Source: an uncultured Acidobacteriia bacterium
Lineage (GTDB): Bacteria; Acidobacteriota; Terriglobia; Bryobacterales; Bryobacteraceae
Assembly (NCBI GenBank): GCA_903929755.1
Contig: CAIYVZ010000041.1
Location: 1 to 64,000, forward strand
Direction of reading: 5' to 3'
Length of the DNA stretch: 64,000 nucleotides
In this document: one piece after another, positions 44,842-53,060 of the stretch
Layout: every line of letters begins with the position of its first letter
How positions within the stretch are numbered: the first letter of the stretch is position 1
The notes under the pieces: model-generated
Database searches by the model: none
What the model was told of the DNA's origin: nothing
What the model saw: only the letters and a program-made list of their open reading frames with translations
Position numbers and translations under genes: made by a program

Positions 44842-45834
44842 CTACTTCCAGTCGGCAGTGAACACGTTGAATTCGTACCGCGCGGCGGCTTTCCAGTCGG
44901 TGACAAAGACTAACTTCTTGCCGTCCGGGGAAAATTCGCCGAACGAAGTAAACCCGCCGTAGTCGGTTACCTGCTGCAGGCCTGTGCCGTCCACATTAAT
45001 CAGGAATAGCTCGAACTTACGGCCATCGCAGTTATGTTTGTTCGACGAAAACAGGATCTGCTTCCCGTCCGGAGTAAACGTCGGAGCAAAGGATGCGCAG
45101 CCAAAATTCGTTATCTGCTTCACGTTCTTCCCGTCCGCATCGCCCACGAAAAGCTCCATCTTCATCGGACTGGTCAGGTCTTCTTTCAACAGCGTCGAGT
45201 ACTTCTCTTTGGTCTCCGGCGTAGTCGGATGACCCGCACGCCAGGCAATCTTTTTCCCGTCGCGAGAGAACACTGCGCCCCCGTCATACCCAAAGCTCTT
45301 CGTAATCTGCTTCTTCCCGGACCCGTCCAGGTTCATGGTCCAAAGATCCAGATCGCCGGACTCTTTCGACGTATAGATGATCTTCTTGGTCTTGAAATTC
45401 ACGGTAGCTTCGGCATCATAACCATCGGTCGTGGTCATCCGCTTCGCTTCACTGCCGTCGTCCTTCGCAATGTAGAGATCGTAACTCGGATAAACAGCCC
45501 ACACATAACCCTTGCTCTTATCCGCGTCCGGAGGGCACCCGGTTCCGGCCGCATGAGTCGAGGCATAGATGATGTGCTTCCCGTCCGGCATGAAGTAGCC
45601 GCACGTCGTCCGCCCCTGGCCGTTGGAAACCATGTGCTGGTCACTGCCATCGGCGTTCATCATATAGATCTGATCGCACTTCGCCCCACCCCGCGTGGAC
45701 TGGAAAACCAGGCGCTTACCATCGGGCGACCAATACGCCTCGGCATTCTCCCCACCCGACGTCAACTGCTTCACATTGGTCAGTTCAGCGCCGAAAGCTA
45801 CAGACGCCAACGCGAACAGAATTGCAATTTTCAT
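44842..45834 (-). CDS. TolB-like propeller protein, secreted
   Basis: From ATG 45834 the product is 330 residues with signal peptide MKIAILFALASVAFG and PD40/TolB repeats such as AYWSPDGKRLVFQS, GYFMPDGKHIIYAS and PTFTPDGKQILFSS. The 27 bases upstream are ATG-rich (GTGATGGCGATGAAGATGGAGATGAAG), with GGAG about 8 bases before the chosen start. It follows the DapA-like gene without a gap, making it the last gene of the hydroxyproline operon. Its role there is unknown. Confidence 0.82.
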   Translation of the reverse strand: MKIAILFALASVAFGAELTNVKQLTSGGENAEAYWSPDGKRLVFQSTRGGAKCDQIYMMNADGSDQHMVSNGQGRTTCGYFMPDGKHIIYASTHAAGTGCPPDADKSKGYVWAVYPSYDLYIAKDDGSEAKRMTTTDGYDAEATVNFKTKKIIYTSKESGDLDLWTMNLDGSGKKQITKSFGYDGGAVFSRDGKKIAWRAGHPTTPETKEKYSTLLKEDLTSPMKMELFVGDADGKNVKQITNFGCASFAPTFTPDGKQILFSSNKHNCDGRKFELFLINVDGTGLQQVTDYGGFTSFGEFSPDGKKLVFVTDWKAAARYEFNVFTADWK

Positions 45835-45857
45835 CTTCATCTCCATCTTCATCGCCA

Positions 45858-46757
45858 TCACCGAATCTTGTTTTCGAGCGCCACGCGCAGAACTTCCGCA
45901 ACGGCTTCACGCTCCGCGCCAACCAGCATCAATCGCGGCGCACGAACCCGTTCGCTGCCCATCCCGACTTCCTGCTGGACCCACTTAATCAACTGCACAA
46001 ACTTCGGCACCACGTCCAGCCGAAGCAGCGGCAGGAACCAAAGGTAAAGTTCGAAAGCCTTCACCAAATTGCCGCTTTTCGCGTAGTTGTAAAGATCAAC
46101 TGATTCCCGTGGGAACGCATTTACCAGGCCCGCGATCCAGCCTTCAGCCCCGGCCAGCATCGCTTCCACAATCAGATCGTCCACCCCGCAAAGGATATGC
46201 AGACGGTCCCCCAGCAACCGGCGCAGCTCGGCAATACGGCGAACGTCAGCGCTCGATTCCTTAATGGCATGCAAAGTCCCGCACTCCGCCATCAGCTCCG
46301 CCACCTGGTGGGGCAGGAAATCGACCTTGTACGCGATCGGGTTGTTGTACAGCATGGACGAGAGCGGTGTGGCAGCCATCACGCTCGCCACATGAGCCTT
46401 CATCTCGCGCCAGTCCCCCACGTAAACGTAGGGCGGCAGCACCATCAGCCCGTCGCAGCCGACTTCGTGAGCCAGTTTCGCTATCTCGACAGCCTCGTCA
46501 GTACTCAGCGCCGAAACACCCGAGACCACAAAGGCGCGGTCACCGACGGCCGCAACGCAGGTCTTCAGGACGTCCCGCTTTTCCTCGAACGTCAGCGTCG
46601 CGCCTTCGCCCAGTGAGCCGAGGGCGACCACACCCGTGCAACCGTTATCCACCAGCCACTGGCAGTGTTTCGCCAGAAACGCATGGTCAACAGTCAGGTC
46701 TTCGTTGAACGGTGTCGTGATGGCAGGAATGACACCTGCCCATTTCATTGGCTTCAT
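45858..46757 (-). CDS. DapA-family protein, probable pyrroline-4-hydroxy-2-carboxylate deaminase
   Basis: This 299-residue DapA-fold protein has the catalytic Tyr137 (SSMLYNNP) and Schiff-base Lys166 (LHAIKESSAD). In hydroxyproline catabolism a DapA paralog deaminates 1-pyrroline-4-hydroxy-2-carboxylate to alpha-ketoglutarate semialdehyde, and its position after the D-hydroxyproline dehydrogenase genes supports that job over lysine synthesis. GGAG lies about 9 bases before ATG 46757; the start overlaps the upstream stop as ATGA. Confidence 0.85.
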   Translation of the reverse strand: MKPMKWAGVIPAITTPFNEDLTVDHAFLAKHCQWLVDNGCTGVVALGSLGEGATLTFEEKRDVLKTCVAAVGDRAFVVSGVSALSTDEAVEIAKLAHEVGCDGLMVLPPYVYVGDWREMKAHVASVMAATPLSSMLYNNPIAYKVDFLPHQVAELMAECGTLHAIKESSADVRRIAELRRLLGDRLHILCGVDDLIVEAMLAGAEGWIAGLVNAFPRESVDLYNYAKSGNLVKAFELYLWFLPLLRLDVVPKFVQLIKWVQQEVGMGSERVRAPRLMLVGAEREAVAEVLRVALENKIR

Positions 46758-47908
46758 AGCTTATCTCCATTTGTAACAGGCTCTTGTATGGCAAGCGAGG
46801 CAATGCGGGCAGGAAACGCCGGAGGCCGAACCGACGTATCCGGCCAGCCAAACAGAAACCGCACCGCCGCGCCACAAACGCGCCCCTGACACGGTCCCAT
46901 GCCGCACCTCGTCTGCAGTTTCGCGGCACGGAACGAGCCCCACGCCGCAAGCCGCGCATACGAAACATCTTCACAGCGGCAGACCAGCGTTTCCGGAGCC
47001 GCCAACTCGCGCAGTTCGGGACGCAAAGCAAACGCCCCCTGCAAGGCGGCATCGAACGCCCGCGCTGCTACCAGCGCCGACTCGTCCAATGGCCGACCGG
47101 CGGCCCGGTATCCCGCCGCCTCCCCCGCAAGCCATGCGTATTCCACATCCCCTGTCTCGGCCACAATCACGTCTTCGGAATCCCCCGCCAGCGTCCTCAG
47201 TTCGTCATTCGGAACCAGACCATAGCCGATTGCGGCATAATCACATTCTTCGGTAAGCGTCTTAGCGCCCCGGCGCAACGTCACCCGTTCTACCTGCCCC
47301 GCCCCCTCCGCCGAAGTCACCCAGCAATTCGGCAGATAAGGAACCCCCGCCAGACTCCACCCCAAACCAGCGCCCTGCAGCAGTTTCGCCGGACGACGAA
47401 GCAAAGCGGCCGCAAAACCCGCCAGCGCCGATACCGGAGCCTGCTCCGCAATCAACCGAACATTCGCCCCCTTCGCCCGCAGCAACGCCGCAACCGCCAG
47501 CAGCAAAGGCCCCGTTCCCGCCACCACCACCCGCTTCCCCCCAACCTTCAATCCCGACTTCACCAGAGCCTGCAAGCCCCCCGCGCCAAACACCCCTGGC
47601 AGTGTCCAGCCCGGAAATGGCAGCAGCAACTCCCGCGAACCCGTAGCCAGAATCAGCTTCGAGTACGGCACCCACCGGGCCCCGTCCGCATCCTCCACCA
47701 GCAGGGTATGCGCCGCCGCATCAATCGACAAAACCCGCGTTCCGGTCCGAAGCTCGCCGCCCAGCATCCGGGTCCGATCCGCATCCCCGCGCCAGATCTG
47801 GCCACCCGCGGTCGGGTTGTCATCAATCACCGTAAAGGCCAGCCCAAACTCGCGCACCTGCAGAGCCGCGGCAATTCCCGCCGGACCAGCGCCGACAATC
47901 ACGATCAT
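46754..47908 (-). CDS. FAD/NAD(P) oxidoreductase with BFD-like 2Fe-2S domain (D-hydroxyproline dehydrogenase subunit)
   Basis: The 384-residue protein starts with MIVIVGAGPAGIAAALQVR, the FAD-binding loop, and VVVAGTGPLLL in the second dinucleotide domain. The C-terminus has a BFD-like cluster region (LVCRCEDVSYARL and RCGMGPCQGRVC). This matches the HcnB/LhpF-type subunits that accept electrons from a D-amino-acid dehydrogenase. ATG 47908 overlaps the ferredoxin-like gene by 4 bp. Pairing with its neighbours indicates a heterotrimer. Confidence 0.85.
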   Translation of the reverse strand: MIVIVGAGPAGIAAALQVREFGLAFTVIDDNPTAGGQIWRGDADRTRMLGGELRTGTRVLSIDAAAHTLLVEDADGARWVPYSKLILATGSRELLLPFPGWTLPGVFGAGGLQALVKSGLKVGGKRVVVAGTGPLLLAVAALLRAKGANVRLIAEQAPVSALAGFAAALLRRPAKLLQGAGLGWSLAGVPYLPNCWVTSAEGAGQVERVTLRRGAKTLTEECDYAAIGYGLVPNDELRTLAGDSEDVIVAETGDVEYAWLAGEAAGYRAAGRPLDESALVAARAFDAALQGAFALRPELRELAAPETLVCRCEDVSYARLAAWGSFRAAKLQTRCGMGPCQGRVCGAAVRFLFGWPDTSVRPPAFPARIASLAIQEPVTNGDKL

Positions 47909-48138
47909 GTTGTCACCCGCATGCCCTCGCGCACCGCCACCTGACAACTGCGCACCTGCAAATCCCCGTCAATCTGAACCAGGCACTCAAAACACACACC
48001 CATCCCGCACAGAGCCGCCCGAGGCTCCCCCGTCACCGAATGCCGGAACACCGCAACCCCGTTCGAAAGCAAAGCCGCAGCCACCGAACTACCCGGCTCC
48101 ACCAGAATTTCCGCCCCGTTAACCCAAATCCTAATCAT
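47905..48138 (-). CDS. Small 2Fe-2S protein of the D-hydroxyproline dehydrogenase
   Basis: The 77-residue plant-type ferredoxin-like domain has Cys44, Cys49, Cys52 and Cys65 (LCGMGVCFECLVQ, RSCQVAV). HcnA/LhpE-type subunits look like this. ATG 48138 overlaps the oxidase stop by 8 nt and its stop overlaps the next start by 4 nt, so translation is coupled. Confidence 0.85.
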   Translation of the reverse strand: MIRIWVNGAEILVEPGSSVAAALLSNGVAVFRHSVTGEPRAALCGMGVCFECLVQIDGDLQVRSCQVAVREGMRVTT

Positions 48139-49243
48139 GGTGAGCAAACTCTCGCCCCGGCGCGTACCATTCCCGGGGAATCTCGGACTCACGCCCCGTC
48201 ACCTCATCCGCAATCAGCCGCCCCGTAGCCAGCGAAGTCGATATCCCCAATCCCTCATGCCCGGAAGCAACATAGACCCGCTCATATCCCGGACAACGCC
48301 CAATCAGCGGCACCTTATCCGGAGTCGCCGCACGAAATCCCGTCCACGTTCGGATTCCCTGCAGTCCGCCCAGGCCCGGCATATATTCCACCGCCCGAGC
48401 CAGCATCCGGCTCAGCATCCGTTGCTCAATCACCGGATCCTCCGTCCCAAACTGCCGCGAAGACCCAATCAGGATCTGCCCCGTAGCCCGAGGCTGCGCG
48501 TTAAACGCCACCGAATCTGACGCCACCGCATGCGCGCTTTTCAGATACCCCAGTTCAATCAGTTGATGAGTCAGAAAACCCGGGTACCGGTCCGTAATCA
48601 GCAAATGACCCTTCCTGGGAGCTACCCGAGCCCACGGAAGCAGGCGCGTCACCGCCGTTCCCGTAGCAAGCACCACCAAGCCAGCCGACATTTGCGTCCC
48701 ATCGGCAAATTCCAGCCCCCCATCGGAAAAGCCCGTCACGCACCGCCCCAGTTCCACCGTTATCCCCGCAAGCAGGTACCTGGCCGCGCAAGGCGGATAA
48801 CAAACACTGTCCGCAGGCATCCGCAATCCACCCGCCAGCCCAGGCCGCAGCGCAGGTTCCGCCTCAGCCAACTGACGCTCATCCAGAACCTCCACCGGAA
48901 CCCCGCGCGCCCCATAAAACGCATCTTTCCGATTAACCTCGGCCATCTCCTCCGCATCTGCCGCCACCCAAAGCGATCCGCAAGGCAGAAACTCCGCATC
49001 CGCCGGCAGCGAGGGCGCCAGTTCCGCCCAAAGGCGCTGCGAATAACTGGTTAAAGCAAACTGAGCCTCGGAATCATCCATCACCGCCAGATGCCCCATA
49101 CCCGCCGCCGTAGCCCCGCCGCCAATCACCCCCGAAGCTTCCACCACCAAAACCCGCAGCCCCGCCCGCATCAACTCCCGAGCACACGCCGCGCCCACAA
49201 TTCCCGCGCCCACCACCACCGCGTCATATAGATTGCCGGACAA
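48131..49243 (-). CDS. FAD-dependent D-hydroxyproline dehydrogenase catalytic subunit (DAAO-like)
   Basis: The 370-residue oxidase begins [21 protein letters not shown] with the FAD loop and ends with [18 protein letters not shown], the DAAO/HcnC-type C-terminus. It would oxidise cis-4-hydroxy-D-proline. Start is TTG 49243: the frame is open to 50119 but the upstream part lies antisense inside the epimerase gene and no better start sits closer to the FAD loop. ATG is absent. The start lies 15 bp from the divergent epimerase start. Confidence 0.85.
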   Translation of the reverse strand: MSGNLYDAVVVGAGIVGAACARELMRAGLRVLVVEASGVIGGGATAAGMGHLAVMDDSEAQFALTSYSQRLWAELAPSLPADAEFLPCGSLWVAADAEEMAEVNRKDAFYGARGVPVEVLDERQLAEAEPALRPGLAGGLRMPADSVCYPPCAARYLLAGITVELGRCVTGFSDGGLEFADGTQMSAGLVVLATGTAVTRLLPWARVAPRKGHLLITDRYPGFLTHQLIELGYLKSAHAVASDSVAFNAQPRATGQILIGSSRQFGTEDPVIEQRMLSRMLARAVEYMPGLGGLQGIRTWTGFRAATPDKVPLIGRCPGYERVYVASGHEGLGISTSLATGRLIADEVTGRESEIPREWYAPGREFAHHD

Positions 49244-49254
49244 TGCAATATTGT
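49240..49254. promoter_or_regulatory. Dyad between the divergent hydroxyproline genes
   Basis: ACAAT-GCAAT-ATTGT is a perfect 5-bp inverted repeat with a 5-bp centre. It covers nearly the entire gap between the TTG start at 49243 (minus) and the GTG start at 49259 (plus). A regulator bound here would control both arms; the nearby LysR gene (50229) is a candidate. Confidence 0.5.
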
Positions 49255-49258
49255 ACTT

Positions 49259-50179
49259 GTGCCGCACAGAATTCACGTCATTGATTCCCATACCGCCGGC
49301 GAACCCACCCGCCTCGTCGTCGCCGGTGGCCCCCCTCTCGGCAACGGACCTCTGCGCGAACGCCTGGACCTCTTCCGCACCCGGTTCGACCGTTACCGCA
49401 CCGCGGTCTGCAACGAACCCCGCGCCTCTGACGCGGTAGTCGGAGCCCTGCTCTGCGAACCCACTGACCCCACCTGCTCCGTCGGCGTCATCTTCTTCAA
49501 CAATGTAGGTTACCTCCATATGTGCGGCCACGGGACCATCGGCCTCGCCGTCACCCTCGCCCACATGGGGCGGATTCAACCCGGCCTCCACCGCATTGAA
49601 ACCCCCGTTGGAATCGTGGAAGCCGAACTCCACCCCAACCTCGAAGTCACCGTCAACAACGTCCCCGCCTATCGCGCGGCAGCAAGCGTCACCATCCAGG
49701 TCCCCGCCTACGGCCCGGTCACCGGCGACGTCGCCTGGGGCGGCAACTGGTTCTTCCTTGTCTACGCTTCCCCTGAACGCATCGAACTCGCCAACCTGGA
49801 AGCCCTTACCTCTTACGCGTGGGCCATCCGCCAGGCCGTCAACACGCAGGGCTACCCCGAAGTCGACCATATTGAACTCTACGGGCCACCCGTCACCGCG
49901 GGAGCCCACTCCAGAAACTTCGTCCTCTGCCCCGGCAAAGCCTACGACCGCTCCCCCTGCGGCACCGGAACCTCCGCCAAACTCGCCTGCCTTTATGCCG
50001 ATGGCAAACTCGCACCAGGCCAGATCTGGCGTCAGGAAAGCCTCATCGGCAGCACTTTCGATGGCTGGGTAAGTGTCGAAAACGGCACAATCCACCCCCA
50101 TATCCGAGGTTCCGCCCACGTCACCGCCGAGGCTGTTCTCATCATCCAGGATAACGACCCCTTCGCTTGGGGTATTTAA
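49259..50179 (+). CDS. 4-hydroxyproline 2-epimerase (proline racemase family)
   Basis: The 306-residue enzyme has both catalytic cysteines: Cys89 in HMCGHGTIG and Cys234 in [10 protein letters not shown], the pattern of 4-hydroxyproline epimerases. Related hydroxyproline dehydratases have Ser or Thr at the first position, so this is probably an epimerase. It begins the pathway by converting trans-4-hydroxy-L-proline to the D-cis isomer. GTG 49259 starts the typical [16 protein letters not shown]. Confidence 0.92.
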   Translation: MPHRIHVIDSHTAGEPTRLVVAGGPPLGNGPLRERLDLFRTRFDRYRTAVCNEPRASDAVVGALLCEPTDPTCSVGVIFFNNVGYLHMCGHGTIGLAVTLAHMGRIQPGLHRIETPVGIVEAELHPNLEVTVNNVPAYRAAASVTIQVPAYGPVTGDVAWGGNWFFLVYASPERIELANLEALTSYAWAIRQAVNTQGYPEVDHIELYGPPVTAGAHSRNFVLCPGKAYDRSPCGTGTSAKLACLYADGKLAPGQIWRQESLIGSTFDGWVSVENGTIHPHIRGSAHVTAEAVLIIQDNDPFAWGI

Positions 50180-50204
50180 AACACTTATCTCTCCACCAAA
50201 TTAC

Positions 50205-50219
50205 ATAACTATCAGTTAT
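50205..50219 (+). promoter_or_regulatory. LysR-type operator-like dyad
   Basis: ATAACT-ATC-AGTTAT is a perfect 6-bp inverted repeat with the T-N11-A geometry favoured by LysR-type regulators. It lies 10 bp before the LysR start codon, a place typical for autoregulation. Confidence 0.55.
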
Positions 50220-50228
50220 CATTGAGAC

Positions 50229-51101
50229 GTGGAACTCAGTACCCTCCGCGTATTCATGACCGTCGTGAACGAGCGCAGTTTTTCGCGCGCGGCGGAGAAG
50301 CTCGGGCGCACCCAACCGGCCGTGTCGCTCTCGCTCCAAAGACTGGAAGCGGAACTTGGTGAAAAACTCCTGGACCGGTCCGCCAAAGACGTCATGCTTA
50401 CCGACGCCGGCCGAAGCGTGCTCGAATACGCGCGCCGTTTCCAGAACCTGGAAAGCGAGCTTTCCAACGCGCTCGCCGAACTGCGTGACCATTCGTCCGG
50501 TCGCCTCGTCATCGGCGCCAATGAATCCACCTCCCTCTACCTGCTCAAGCACATTGAGCGCTACCGCCGCGTCTACCCAAAAATAAAGGTCCAGATCCGC
50601 CGCAGCTTCTCCAGCCGCATCCCCAGCGAACTGATTGACGGCAACCTGGAACTCGGCGTCATCAGCTACCAGCCTCACGACGAGCGCATTCTCTGCAACG
50701 TCATCTACGAAGATTCCCTCGCCTTCGTCGTCTCCCCGAAGCACCGTTTCGCGCAGCGGCAGGACGTCCCCATCGCCGAACTGGGTGACGAAGTCTTCAT
50801 CGCCCACAACGTCCTCTCCCCCTACCGCGAGTACGTCATCCGCGCCTTCCACGAAAGAGGCATCCGCCTCAACATGGACGTGGAAATGCCCACGGTGGAA
50901 ACCATCCGCTGGATGGTGGAACAGAACATCGGCGTGGCTTTTCTGCCGCGAATGTGCGTGGAACAGGAAATCGCCGAAGGTCGGCTGCTCGCCGTTCGCG
51001 TCCCCGAATTCCAGGTAGAACGCAAGATCTACCTCGTGCGGCCCTCCAGACGAGCCCTCAGCTACGCCGCCGAGGCTTTCCTGAAGCTCGTAACCGGATA
51101 A
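50229..51101 (+). CDS. LysR-family transcriptional regulator
   Basis: The 290-residue protein has an N-terminal winged helix (FSRAAEKLGRTQPAVSLSLQ) followed by the substrate-binding domain (RLVIGANESTSLYLLKHIER to about residue 285). It starts at GTG 50229 and lies 49 bp after the epimerase gene on the same strand. It is the only regulator in the hydroxyproline cluster; binding to the dyads at 49240 and 50205 is inference. Confidence 0.93.
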   Translation: MELSTLRVFMTVVNERSFSRAAEKLGRTQPAVSLSLQRLEAELGEKLLDRSAKDVMLTDAGRSVLEYARRFQNLESELSNALAELRDHSSGRLVIGANESTSLYLLKHIERYRRVYPKIKVQIRRSFSSRIPSELIDGNLELGVISYQPHDERILCNVIYEDSLAFVVSPKHRFAQRQDVPIAELGDEVFIAHNVLSPYREYVIRAFHERGIRLNMDVEMPTVETIRWMVEQNIGVAFLPRMCVEQEIAEGRLLAVRVPEFQVERKIYLVRPSRRALSYAAEAFLKLVTG

Positions 51102-51160
51102 CGCAGAGCTTCATCCCGAGCCAATCCGCTCCTTGCGCGCTGCGGGGATGAAGGAGAAGC

Positions 51161-51538
51161 CTACTTCCCGCGCCGCAAACTCAGGATCAACTGCATCACG
51201 CGGTGCTCAATGTCCGCCCGTGCCCGCCGGTAAGCGCTGGTGGGCTTCATGTACGGATCATCCACCTTCCACTCCAGCACCTGCTTCGGGGGTGTACCCG
51301 GCAGCCGATACCCCGACATATTCACTACAATGTCGTACTTCGCCGCCAGCGCAGGCTCGTACCACGACGGGATATGCGCAGAAATATCCACGCCCATCTC
51401 TTCCATCGCATCCACGGTCGAGTTAACAATGCCCGGCATTGGCGACAGCCCCGCGCTCGTCGCCACCAGCACATCCGACCCATAGTGGTTCGCGAAACCC
51501 TCCGCCATAGGACTCCGGCAGATGTTCCCCAAACACAC
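51161..51538 (-). CDS. Low-molecular-weight protein-tyrosine phosphatase family
   Basis: The CX5R loop is CLGNICRSPMAEG, followed by the acid in VDDPYMKPTSAY near the C-terminus. From GTG 51538 the first strand is lost; the frame upstream encodes VVKKQVLFVC, the normal family N-terminus, but no ATG, GTG or TTG is available there (CTG 51544 or ATT 51574 only). Start uncertain. It is the last gene of the pdx operon, 17 bp after pdxT. Confidence 0.85.
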   Translation of the reverse strand: MCLGNICRSPMAEGFANHYGSDVLVATSAGLSPMPGIVNSTVDAMEEMGVDISAHIPSWYEPALAAKYDIVVNMSGYRLPGTPPKQVLEWKVDDPYMKPTSAYRRARADIEHRVMQLILSLRRGK

Positions 51539-51555
51539 AAACAGTACCTGTTTCT

Positions 51556-52125
51556 TTACAACTTGCTCAGGAATAGCGCGTGTACTCTCGAATCCCCCGT
51601 CAGTTCCGGGTGAAATGTTGCGGCCAGATGCCTGCCTTGTTCAATCAAAACAGGCGTCCCCTGATATTCTGCCAGAACCGTAACGTCGGGTCCCGTTCGG
51701 CGGATAATCGGAGCGCGGATGAACACCGCCTCCATTGGCCCGCCCGGAAAATCGATTTGCGCTACGCGGCTGTCAATCTGCCGTCCGTAACCATTCCTCT
51801 CGATCGTCATATCAATCACGTCGAGACTGTTCTGGCTCGGGCACGTCACCTCCGTCGCCAGTAATATTGCCCCCGCGCAGGTGCCGAACACGGGTTTCGT
51901 GCCGGCAAAGCTGCGCAGGGGTTCCAGAAGATTCATATACCCCAGAAGCTTAAGCATGGTGGTGCTCTCCCCTCCTGGGATGACCAGGGCCTCCACGCGG
52001 TTCAGATCCTCAACGGTGCGCACTTGCAGGGTGTCCGCGCCTGCGGAGTCCAAAGCCCTTTGGTGGGCTTCAAAACCACCCTGCAACGCGAGTACACCGA
52101 CGAGTTTCTTCCGCGTGTTTTGCAT
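51556..52125 (-). CDS. pdxT: Pyridoxal 5-phosphate synthase glutaminase PdxT
   Basis: The 189-residue glutaminase supplies ammonia to PdxS. GVLALQGGFEAHQRAL, VIPGGESTTM, the nucleophile in FGTCAGAILL and the His/Glu in ATFHPELTGD are all present. It is 3 bp after pdxS. Confidence 0.97.
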   Translation of the reverse strand: MQNTRKKLVGVLALQGGFEAHQRALDSAGADTLQVRTVEDLNRVEALVIPGGESTTMLKLLGYMNLLEPLRSFAGTKPVFGTCAGAILLATEVTCPSQNSLDVIDMTIERNGYGRQIDSRVAQIDFPGGPMEAVFIRAPIIRRTGPDVTVLAEYQGTPVLIEQGRHLAATFHPELTGDSRVHALFLSKL

Positions 52126-52128
52126 TGG

Positions 52129-53031
52129 TTACCAGCCCCGGTTCTGCATGAGTTCTTCTTCCGGAAGCTTGGAAATATCCAGACCCGGCATCGCCATCCC
52201 CAAATCTTCGCTGGCTTCCAGCAATTTGATCGGGTCGTTGAAATACGTGGCGGCCTTCACAATCGCCTTCGCCCGCGCCTCCGGATCCTCGCTCTTGAAG
52301 ATGCCCGAGCCGACGAAAACAGCTTCAGCCCCCAACTGCATCACCAGCGCGGCATCAGCCGGGGTTGCAATGCCACCCGCCGAGAAGTTCGGCACCGGCA
52401 GACGGCCATTCGCCGCTACCCACTCCACCAGGTCCAGCGGAGCCCCCAGAAGCTTCGCTTCGTGGACCAGTTCTTCCGGGCCCAGAATCGTCAGGTGCCG
52501 CATTTCCTTAATGATGGTGCGGATGTGCCGAACCGCTTCCACAATGTTGCCCGAACCCGCCTCGCCCTTCGTGCGGATCATCGCCGCACCTTCCGCAATG
52601 CGCCGCAACGCCTCGCCCAGGTTGCGCGCACCGCAAACGAACGCGGTCTTGAATTTCTTTTTGTCGATGTGGTGTTCTTCATCGGCGGGCGTCAGAACTT
52701 CGCTCTCGTCGATGTAGTCCACTTCCAGAGCTTCCAGAATCTGCGCTTCCGTAAAGTGCCCGATACGAGCCTTGGCCATCACCGGAATGGTGACCGCCGC
52801 CTTAATCTCGCGAATGATGCGGACGGGCGACATGCGAGCCACCCCGCCTTCCTTCCGGATATCGGACGGGACGCGTTCCAGCGCCATTACAGCGCAGGCC
52901 CCTGCACGCTCGGCGATGACAGCCTGCTCAGCGTTGATGACGTCCATAATGACGCCACCCTTCAGCATCTCGGCCAGCCCAACATTCAGCCGCCAGCGTT
53001 CATTGTTCAGAATCCCATTGTTCACAATCAT
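52129..53031 (-). CDS. pdxS: Pyridoxal 5-phosphate synthase PdxS
   Basis: The 300-residue barrel makes PLP from ribose-5-phosphate, glyceraldehyde-3-phosphate and ammonia. Asp in [14 protein letters not shown], Lys in [10 protein letters not shown] and Lys in [15 protein letters not shown] are the active-site residues. ATG 53031 is preceded by GGGAG; the longer open frame upstream overlaps the regulator gene. It lies 29 bp after the regulator. Confidence 0.97.
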   Translation of the reverse strand: MIVNNGILNNERWRLNVGLAEMLKGGVIMDVINAEQAVIAERAGACAVMALERVPSDIRKEGGVARMSPVRIIREIKAAVTIPVMAKARIGHFTEAQILEALEVDYIDESEVLTPADEEHHIDKKKFKTAFVCGARNLGEALRRIAEGAAMIRTKGEAGSGNIVEAVRHIRTIIKEMRHLTILGPEELVHEAKLLGAPLDLVEWVAANGRLPVPNFSAGGIATPADAALVMQLGAEAVFVGSGIFKSEDPEARAKAIVKAATYFNDPIKLLEASEDLGMAMPGLDISKLPEEELMQNRGW

Positions 53032-53060
53032 CGTTCGTTCTCCCTTCAGTTTTCTTAAAA

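Noticed and set aside
45858-46757. DapA as a lysine biosynthesis enzyme
   Set aside because: The operon context with hydroxyproline dehydrogenase genes supports a deaminase of that pathway instead.
48131-50119. Long 662-residue frame ending as the FAD oxidase
   Set aside because: The first 290 residues are antisense to the epimerase and low-complexity; the FAD loop begins right after TTG 49243.
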